Assembly: GCF_004769195.1 (NCBI RefSeq)
Contig: NZ_RQET01000010.1
Coordinates: forward strand, 62,001 to 126,000
From: Leptospira fletcheri
Lineage (GTDB): Bacteria; Spirochaetota; Leptospiria; Leptospirales; Leptospiraceae
Length of the DNA: 64,000 bases
Reading direction: 5' to 3'
This document shows, piece after piece, positions 58,175 to 64,000 of the stretch (its first letter is position 1; each line of letters begins with the position of its first letter). The position numbers and the translations under genes were made by a program. Under the pieces are notes generated by a model, which saw only the letters and a program-made list of their open reading frames with translations, did not search any database and was not told where the DNA came from.

Positions 58175-58606
58175 TTAATGCCCGACCAGCGGTTGTAGCA
58201 ACTTTTCGTACACAGGACGAAAAGAATCCACCGGTTCGGTAATCTCTAAGAACCGAATCTCGTAATCGATGATCAGGTGATTCACTTGAAAAATCACTTC
58301 GTCGAATCTGCTTTTTACGATTTCCAACTTGCAATCCGGGCAAAAAGTAAGAACAGATCTCGGATTCAGCACGTACAATTTATCATAAGGACGCAAGTGG
58401 GCTTGGATTACGGATTTTAGCTCTTCTATGATTTCCCCGGATTTTTGCTCTCCCAACAGACGGAAATACTGGGAAAGATCCTGAAAATAGAAATGAGTAA
58501 GCACCATCTGCGTACTCAAGGAATTCTTAACATCCCTCAGGAACTGGTTCGTAAACTCTTCGAATACGTCCGGAATTTGATTCTTATTCGTAGGAGGAAA
58601 ATCCAC
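58175..58606 (-). CDS. degenerate GGDEF-like protein
   Basis: 143 aa. THFYFQDLSQYFRLLGEQKSGEIIEELKSVIQAHLRPYDKLYVLNPRSVLTFCPDCKLEIVKSRFDEV-type organisation follows a GGDEF domain: helix with Gly-x-x-x, the DKLY strand, then the GGEEF turn replaced by LNPRS, then a strand and an acidic/Cys pair. Catalytic diguanylate-cyclase motif is absent, as is the I-site. By inference it binds ligand or protein only. It could be a different small alpha/beta fold. Divergent from fbp, 118 bp away. Confidence 0.5.
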   Translation of the reverse strand: MDFPPTNKNQIPDVFEEFTNQFLRDVKNSLSTQMVLTHFYFQDLSQYFRLLGEQKSGEIIEELKSVIQAHLRPYDKLYVLNPRSVLTFCPDCKLEIVKSRFDEVIFQVNHLIIDYEIRFLEITEPVDSFRPVYEKLLQPLVGH

Positions 58607-58724
58607 GGCTAATGTAAATATCGACGGGTCGGGCAGGATTTTCAGCTTTTTTCCGACTTGTCTTCCTGGCGGGTCGCGATTTCATAACCGGGTTATAGAT
58701 CTTTGAATCGATGAGGAAAATCCA

Positions 58725-59756
58725 GTGACCAGCGCCCACCCCACCCAATTAATGAGCTTATCTCAGTATTTGATCGAGGAGCAATTAAAACTTCCTCAGG
58801 CAACGGGGGATTTTACGGCATTGATGAGCCATTTGGTCTACGCAGCCAAAATCGTTTCCCGAGAAGTAAGAAAGGCCGGACTTCTGGACAATATTCTCGG
58901 TTCCACCGATCAGACGAACGTCCAGGGAGAGACGGTCATGAAACTGGACGAATATGCGGATCGGATTTTCACGCATACGTTGACCCGCTGCGGACATTTA
59001 TGCGTGATGGGTAGCGAAGAACAGGAGGACATTGTCCCCGTTCCTGCCGGCTATAAGATCGGAAAATATACGATCGCGATCGATCCTCTGGACGGATCCT
59101 CCAATATAGACGCAAACGTTTCAATAGGAACGATTTTTTCGGTCCACCTCAGGAGTTCTCCCCAAGGAACCCCGGGCACGAAGGAAGACCTTCTCCAAAA
59201 GGGAGCCAAACAAAGAGCCGCAGGTTATATCGTCTACGGTTCTTCCACCATGTTGGTTCTCTCGGTCGGAGTCGGAAAAGGAGTCTCCGGCTTTACCTTG
59301 GATCCTTCCTGCGGAGAATTCATTCTTTCTCATCCGGAAATGAAAATGCCGGAATCGGGAGGCATCTATTCCATCAACGAGGGAAATTATAATTACTGGT
59401 CCGACGAAGTGAAAAATTACATCAGAGACATCAAGTCCATTGAGGGCGGAAGAAAGCCCCAATCGGCTCGTTATATCGGTTCTCTCGTCGCGGATTTCCA
59501 TCGGAATTTATTGAAGGGCGGAATTTTCCTATATCCCAATGATACGAAGTCTTCCAAATACCCCAAAGGAAAATTGAGACTTTTGTACGAGGTCGCACCC
59601 ATGGCTTTGATCGCGGAACAAGCGGGCGGTATGGCCGTAACAGTGGAAGGGAAGAGAATCCTCGATTTACAACCTTCCGAACTGCATGAAAGGACGACTT
59701 TTATCGTTGGATCCAAAAAGGAAGTGGAGCATTTCCTGACCTTCGTCAAAAAATAA
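58725..59756 (+). CDS. fbp: fructose-1,6-bisphosphatase class I
   Basis: 343-aa gluconeogenic phosphatase. Metal/catalytic motif IDPLDGSSNIDANVSIGTIF, then YVVYGSST-like IVYGSSTMLVLSVG, IYSINEGNYNYW, and YIGSLVADFHRNLLKGGIFLYP, LRLLYEVAPMALIAEQAGG. GTG start at 58725 is preceded by GAGGA; an upstream ATG at 58711 ends after five codons. Leptospira grow on fatty acids, so gluconeogenesis is needed for LPS sugars (known physiology). Confidence 0.96.
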   Translation: MTSAHPTQLMSLSQYLIEEQLKLPQATGDFTALMSHLVYAAKIVSREVRKAGLLDNILGSTDQTNVQGETVMKLDEYADRIFTHTLTRCGHLCVMGSEEQEDIVPVPAGYKIGKYTIAIDPLDGSSNIDANVSIGTIFSVHLRSSPQGTPGTKEDLLQKGAKQRAAGYIVYGSSTMLVLSVGVGKGVSGFTLDPSCGEFILSHPEMKMPESGGIYSINEGNYNYWSDEVKNYIRDIKSIEGGRKPQSARYIGSLVADFHRNLLKGGIFLYPNDTKSSKYPKGKLRLLYEVAPMALIAEQAGGMAVTVEGKRILDLQPSELHERTTFIVGSKKEVEHFLTFVKK

Positions 59757-59763
59757 GACCTTT

Positions 59764-61038
59764 TTATCTGGTTTCGTCGAATTTGGATCGGATGAATTCC
59801 TTTTCCACTTCGTTGTTTGTAAAAGCCAACGCCTGCGCGTAGGATTCCTTTGCCGATTCTGACGAACCTAATCTTTTCTGAACGTCGGCTACGGCCAGAT
59901 AGTACGGTGCGTAAGAAGAGAGATCCTTTCCGAGAGCGCTCAACAAAAGGAGGCCTCTTTCCGGGCCTTCCGCAATAGAGACCGCCACCGCGTGATTGAG
60001 CCGTATTACGGGGGTGTCCTCCATTTTTAGAAGCAACTCATACCATTCGGCAATTTTCTTCCAATCCGTCCGGGAGGAATGCGAGGAAATCGCATGTTCC
60101 GCACCGATCGCTGCCTGCACCAGGTAGGGACCGACACTACCTAAGGAAAGCGCTTTTTGCAATAAGGCCAAGCCTTCCTGGATCTCCTCCCGATTCCATA
60201 ATGTCCGATCCTGTTCGTCTAACAATACGATCCTTCCGGAAGAATCGATCCGTGAATTTCTTCTGGAGTGGTTTAACAACATCAAGGAGAGAAGTCCCCA
60301 AACCTCGCTCAACTCCTCATCCGGAATATCTGGAGAAAGCAGATTCTTTCGAATCAGAATTTCCAGCATTCTGCAAAGTCGGATCGCCTCGTCGCACAAT
60401 TCCTTGCGGATCAGCACGTCGCCGCTTGTGGACGCGTATCCTTCCGTAAAAATCAGATAGATTACCGCCAAAACGGATTCGATTCGTTCCGGTAGTAAGT
60501 GGATAGGCGGAATATAAAAAGGAATTCCTGATTCCTTGATTTTTTTCTTTGCTCGGACGAGTCTTTGCGCCAAGGTCGGAACAGGAACCAGAAAAGCGGA
60601 AGCGATTTCCTGCGTGGTTAATCCGCCTAATGCGCGCAAAGTGAGAGCGATCCGATGTTCCATGGGTAAAGCGGGGTGACAGCAGGTAAAAATCAGCTTT
60701 AGTCTTTCGTCCGCAATTTCTTCCTCCTCGTACTGGATTTCTCTTTCGGAAGAAAAGGATCGATTCTCCAAATTTCCCGGATCTACGGTGACTGGCTTGT
60801 TTTTACGGATTCTATCCAAGGCTTTTCTTCGGGCAACTACGAGGAGCCAGGCTCCCGGTCGCTTCGGAACACCCTGCTGTTCCCATTGTTGGACTGCCGC
60901 CAAGAAGGATTCCTGAAGAGCTTCCTCGGCCAAATCCCAGTCTCCGAACGTGTTTACGAGGGAAGCTAGGATTTGGCCGTATTCGCTTTTATGGATCCGT
61001 TCGATGGTTTGGGAAATCGTCTTTTCCGAATTCTCCAT
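59764..61038 (-). CDS. ECF42-type extracytoplasmic-function sigma factor with C-terminal TPR-like domain
   Basis: 424 aa. Sigma region 2 (LVNTFGDWDLAEEALQESFLAAVQQW, RKALDRIRK) and region 4 (LTTQEIASAFLVPVPTLAQRLVRAKKKIKESG), then a roughly 230-residue C-terminal domain (YLIFTEGYASTSGDVLIRKEL...EQDRTLWNREEIQEG...LNHAVAVSIAEG). This is the ECF42 architecture. No anti-sigma gene is beside it. It is 42 bp downstream of a YCII/DGPF-domain gene, its known genomic partner. ATG at 61038 with AAGGAG. Confidence 0.9.
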   Translation of the reverse strand: MENSEKTISQTIERIHKSEYGQILASLVNTFGDWDLAEEALQESFLAAVQQWEQQGVPKRPGAWLLVVARRKALDRIRKNKPVTVDPGNLENRSFSSEREIQYEEEEIADERLKLIFTCCHPALPMEHRIALTLRALGGLTTQEIASAFLVPVPTLAQRLVRAKKKIKESGIPFYIPPIHLLPERIESVLAVIYLIFTEGYASTSGDVLIRKELCDEAIRLCRMLEILIRKNLLSPDIPDEELSEVWGLLSLMLLNHSRRNSRIDSSGRIVLLDEQDRTLWNREEIQEGLALLQKALSLGSVGPYLVQAAIGAEHAISSHSSRTDWKKIAEWYELLLKMEDTPVIRLNHAVAVSIAEGPERGLLLLSALGKDLSSYAPYYLAVADVQKRLGSSESAKESYAQALAFTNNEVEKEFIRSKFDETR

Positions 61039-61080
61039 CGTTCGACTCCTTCTTTTCTCGTTCTTGTGCGAAATTCGAAA

Positions 61081-61443
61081 TCAATTCGGTTTCGGTCCCA
61101 GGTCATAGACTGGTCGAACTTCCATGGTTCCATGCTTGGCTCCGGGGCATTTTGCGGCCCAGTCCAAAGCCTCGTCCAAATTCGAACAGTCCACTAAATA
61201 GTAACCTCCGAGTTGTTCCTTTGTCTCGGCAAAAGGTCCGTGGGTTGTGATTCTTTTTCCTTCCCGAAGTTTCACCGTTGCGGCGGACGAGGTAGGATGG
61301 AGCCTGTCTCCTCCGACCATTTTTCCGGACTTTAAAAGTTCCTGAGTATAGGTGGTGTAATCCTCAGACCTTTGCTCCAGCTCCTGTTTGGATCTGGATG
61401 CCTCGAGCTTTTCATCTATATAAATTAGAAGTTGGTACTTCAT
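61081..61443 (-). CDS. YCII/DGPF-domain protein, ECF42 partner
   Basis: 120 aa of the YCII/DGPF ferredoxin-like fold: MKYQLLIYIDEKLEA..., MVGGDRLHPTSSAATVKLREGKRITTHGPFAETKEQLGGYYLVDC and the C-terminal MEVRPVYDL. The ATG at 61443 is chosen because GGGAG is 7 bp ahead; the upstream ATG has only 1 bp. It is located 42 bp before the sigma gene and is thought in other bacteria to control it or be its main target. Confidence 0.9.
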   Translation of the reverse strand: MKYQLLIYIDEKLEASRSKQELEQRSEDYTTYTQELLKSGKMVGGDRLHPTSSAATVKLREGKRITTHGPFAETKEQLGGYYLVDCSNLDEALDWAAKCPGAKHGTMEVRPVYDLGPKPN

Positions 61444-61669
61444 TTTCATACTCCCTATCTTGCGGTTTTAGAACGAATTTTTTTGTTCTCCTTACCGTCG
61501 TTCCACCCCGTGAAATTTCGACATTCGTAGGATTTTTTTCTCATTTCCATCAGAATTTTCTTCGTAAATTCCGATGGTTTTCGACCGAAGATCCGTACTC
61601 GTACGGATAGCGAAGCCGTTCAAAAAAGAACATAATCTTTATTATTAACGGACAACAGGTCGGACACAG

Positions 61670-62665
61670 ATGTCGATAAATTGGAAATACTGGAAAGCGA
61701 TTTTAGGTTTGCTCGCGATCACCATGACTGGAGCCATGAAATGCCGTCACGGGAACGGAGGGAACGATAACCAAACCTTATTGGCGTTTCTGCTTTTGAA
61801 TTCCCAAATAGCGGATTTCGTTTTCGATTTGGGCTTTCCGGGTTCCCAAAATACGATCACCGGTTATACTTTCTCCGGGATTGCATCCGATTATACCGTA
61901 ACCATAGGCTCGGTACAGGCGACCGGAATCACTTTGGTCGGGTCCACCGGGCTCCAATTTGTCATGCCTACCATTTCAGGAATTTCCGAAAATACCACAG
62001 TGCCTATCGTAGTGACCCAAAAAGGAGCCGTATTCATTTCCAAAACGGCCCGTTATCGACCTCTTGTTGCGATTACGATCGGACAACCGAACGGACTCAT
62101 CCGCCCGATTTCTCCCCAGGATCCTAGCAGTTTTTTCTCCTTTAATACTTCCGTGACGGGAGACCATTTGTTCAACACATTCGGTTATTCTGCTACTAGT
62201 TTAAATTTCTATTATTTTACTTCTCCGACGTCCGGACCGACAACGATCGTGGAATCCAATACGAGCGCGGCTCAGTTTAAGAAAGTGACCCTAAGCAGCA
62301 CCGGCAACTATATCTTTCAGGTGAAATATGCCGGGGGTTTGGGAACGAGCTTCAGTACGAACATAGCGAACGGGTCCATCGTTCCGGCTTCCACATTCAA
62401 CGAAATCAATTCCCAAAGTCTTTGCTACGATTTTATGGGGAGCGGTTCCGCCGCAGACGTGCCCGACAGTTGCACCACTGTGAATGCTTCAAACCTTCCG
62501 AATAGAACCGGAAGATGCACCTACCCGACTACGGGAGGGATCAATACTCGGAATTATTATAATATCAGCGGTTTCGGATTCATTGGGTCCTACGCGCAAA
62601 CCACTTGCACTACGCCCGGATACGGATCTCAGAACGAAGGCGAATCGATTTTTCAAGCCAATTAA
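61670..62665 (+). CDS. secreted or lipidated protein, unknown, with a C-terminal four-Cys region
   Basis: 331 aa. N-terminus MSINWKYWKAILGLLAITMTGAMKC is a signal with a possible lipobox cysteine at 25. Residues 60-135 (TITGYTFSGIASDYTVTIGSVQATGITLVGSTGLQFVMPTI) resemble an IPT/TIG-type beta-sandwich. The Ser/Thr/Asn-rich middle is followed by four cysteines (SLCYDF, DSCTT, GRCTYP, QTTCTT) likely forming two disulfides in the envelope. Start ATG at 61670. Probable surface or periplasmic protein; function unknown. Confidence 0.65.
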   Translation: MSINWKYWKAILGLLAITMTGAMKCRHGNGGNDNQTLLAFLLLNSQIADFVFDLGFPGSQNTITGYTFSGIASDYTVTIGSVQATGITLVGSTGLQFVMPTISGISENTTVPIVVTQKGAVFISKTARYRPLVAITIGQPNGLIRPISPQDPSSFFSFNTSVTGDHLFNTFGYSATSLNFYYFTSPTSGPTTIVESNTSAAQFKKVTLSSTGNYIFQVKYAGGLGTSFSTNIANGSIVPASTFNEINSQSLCYDFMGSGSAADVPDSCTTVNASNLPNRTGRCTYPTTGGINTRNYYNISGFGFIGSYAQTTCTTPGYGSQNEGESIFQAN

Positions 62666-62749
62666 GAGAGTACGGAAATTTCCGGAAGCGACCAGGATCG
62701 TGCATTTCCGGATTGATCCTAAAATTCCGATTTGTTAAAAGAAAAACCA

Positions 62750-63403
62750 ATGAGCCTCAAGGTTTCGAAGAAAATCTTCATTATTGACGATCATCCTCTC
62801 ATACGCTCCGGCTTACAGTCGGAGATCGAATCTTTGGACGGATACGAAGTTTGCGGAACCGCCTCCTCCATAAAGGATGGAATCCGATTAATGGGATTTT
62901 CCAGGGCGGACTTATTGATTTGCGACGTGTCCCTCGAAAATGAAAACGGTATCCAGGAAATAGACTCGGTAAAACGGAAATTCCCGGATCTGAAAGTGGT
63001 TTTTCTGACCATGCATCGAGATTGGTCTTATCTTCAGAATGCGATTGCGGCAGGCGCGGACGGATATATATTAAAAAGCGAGCCGATAGAATCCATTCTA
63101 TCCTCTTTACGCCAAATCCTGAAAGGCGGAAAGGTTTTTCCCGGAGAGATCACGAGTTTTAGATATGACACGGAACAATTACGGGAGGCCGCGGAGATCA
63201 TTCGGAGATTGACGCAGAGGGAAACCGAAATTCTGAAATTTCTGTCCAAAGGCAAACTCAACCGTGAAATCGCGGAAGAATTGAATTTGAGCGTGCGCAC
63301 AGTGGAATCCCATCGCACTTCAATTTTTAAAAAATTAGAAATTAGTAATATGGTAGAATTGAGCAAGATTCTCTTTCAGTTGAAATCCCCGGATTTTTTA
63401 TGA
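62750..63403 (+). CDS. NarL/LuxR-family response regulator
   Basis: 217 aa. Receiver domain (IFIIDDHPLIRSGLQSEI, phospho-Asp in ADLLICDVSLENENG, Lys in YILKSEP) and a LuxR-type HTH (LTQRETEILKFLSKGKLNREIAEELNLSVRTVESHRTSIFKKL). The ATG at 62750 is preferred to the TTG at 62732 as the normal N-terminus, although neither has a strong ribosome-binding site. It is convergent, 6 bp apart, with a histidine kinase that is its likely partner. Confidence 0.9.
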   Translation: MSLKVSKKIFIIDDHPLIRSGLQSEIESLDGYEVCGTASSIKDGIRLMGFSRADLLICDVSLENENGIQEIDSVKRKFPDLKVVFLTMHRDWSYLQNAIAAGADGYILKSEPIESILSSLRQILKGGKVFPGEITSFRYDTEQLREAAEIIRRLTQRETEILKFLSKGKLNREIAEELNLSVRTVESHRTSIFKKLEISNMVELSKILFQLKSPDFL

Positions 63404-63409
63404 CGCCGC

Positions 63410-64000
63410 CTAAACCCCTGATTCGGGCAATAGAATCGTAAACCTGGAGCCCCTCCCCTTGCCCGAATCGATCAGAATCTCTCCTCCATGAGCCGATACG
63501 ATTTTTCCAATGATCGAAAGCCCTAACCCTGCTCCGTGAGGTTTGGAGCTACTCAGGATACCCATGGGCTCGTACAATCTCTCTTTTAAATCCGAGTTAA
63601 AGCCGGATCCGTTATCCTCGAAGATCAGATACAGAATGTTCGATTCCTTTTCCACGCGAATGCTGAAAAGCCCCTTTTGGGGCGTAGCTTCCGCTGCGTT
63701 CTTGGCCAAATTGAAGATCAGCCTTCGGATCCGGAAAGGATCTAATTTGAATTTCCCGCGCGCTTGAATCGTACACGTTAATTTCATTTCCTTTTCCAGG
63801 GACAAAAAGAAATGGCGAAGGTCGTCCCGTATCTCGCGGAAATAATCCCCGATTTTAACGTTCTGCAGGTCTAGAATAATCCTGTTTTTCGATACGTCCA
63901 GAATGTCCAAAGATAAATTGGAGAGAGCTTCGGTTTCCTTTTCTGCTTGCCGGACCGCAGCCTGTTTCCTTTTTTCCTCGTACTCACCTAGATTTCTCAG
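63410..64000 (-). CDS. sensor histidine kinase, N-terminus cut by window edge
   Basis: 196 residues visible; the reading frame continues past the window edge without a stop. A helical linker (EYEEKRKQAAVRQAEKETEALSNLS) leads to a HATPase domain: N-box IFNLAKNAAEA, FEDNGSGFN, and HGAGLGLSIIGKIVSAHGG; the C-terminus ILLPESGV is standard. No DHp histidine lies in the visible part. Tail-to-tail arrangement with the NarL regulator suggests a pair. Confidence 0.85.
   Translation of the reverse strand: MRNLGEYEEKRKQAAVRQAEKETEALSNLSLDILDVSKNRIILDLQNVKIGDYFREIRDDLRHFFLSLEKEMKLTCTIQARGKFKLDPFRIRRLIFNLAKNAAEATPQKGLFSIRVEKESNILYLIFEDNGSGFNSDLKERLYEPMGILSSSKPHGAGLGLSIIGKIVSAHGGEILIDSGKGRGSRFTILLPESGV

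Overview
The window reads as a contiguous stretch of chromosome from a Leptospira species. The signs are two spirochaete-type FlaB flagellins, Kdo/heptose LPS genes together with Lpt export genes, HPr and HprK with no PTS permease genes beside them, unusual sensor kinases and small secreted proteins, and no mobile DNA. GC looks to be in the mid-to-high 40s by eye (not computed). That is high for L. interrogans-type genomes and would fit an intermediate-clade (P2-like) species; this placement is inference. I see no insertion sequence, prophage, CRISPR array or rRNA, and one tRNA.

Region 1 (1-16086, all minus strand) is one long colinear array with overlapping or nearly touching genes. In transcription order: hldA, hldC, pyrG, kdsA, lptC, an LptA/OstA-like gene, lptB, rpoN, hprK, HPr, an NtrY-like kinase, an NtrX-like sigma-54 activator, a UDG-like iron-sulfur protein, priA and fmt (cut by the window edge). 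It places synthesis of the LPS core sugars (heptose, Kdo, CTP for CMP-Kdo) and LPS export beside a complete sigma-54 / HPr-kinase / NtrYX control set.

Region 2 (16152-22573): a solo Lon-substrate-domain protein; a cobalamin adenosyltransferase / peptide transporter / NlpC-P60 hydrolase operon; a flagellin with a clear promoter, leader hairpin and terminator; and a beta-CASP RNA nuclease. Region 3 (22652-30542, minus): a CusCBA-like heavy-metal efflux operon framed by two small secreted proteins and preceded by a membrane-anchored PHP-domain protein. Region 4 (30767-35691): a convergent GT2/GT39 glycosyltransferase pair, a second flagellin with its own terminator, and ispH.

Region 5 (35680-47640, minus): two paralogous sensor kinases with degenerate receiver domains (one with a PilZ domain), a 497-bp regulatory-looking gap, a biotin-dependent acyl-CoA carboxylase pair, and a partner-switch module. 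That module is a coiled-coil protein, a GAF-GAF-GAF-SpoIIE-HATPase fusion and a STAS antagonist. Region 6 (47702-57575): tRNA-Ala(GGC), an unknown protein, def, a NodB-like protein, tyrS, glpD, and the macromolecular-synthesis operon rpsU-yqeY-dnaG-rpoD. Region 7 (57863-64000): a small conserved-looking protein, a degenerate GGDEF-like protein, fbp, an ECF42-type sigma factor with its YCII partner, a secreted Cys-containing protein, and a convergent NarL-type regulator / histidine kinase pair, the kinase cut by the window edge.

The least ordinary content is: (a) the paired pseudo-receiver kinases with their upstream inverted repeat and palindrome cluster; (b) the single-polypeptide phosphatase/anti-sigma-kinase switch; (c) several enzymes that have lost specific key residues (PriA outer zinc site, UDG-like catalytic motif, NodB metal Asp, GGDEF motif); and (d) the LPS/sigma-54/HprK superoperon.
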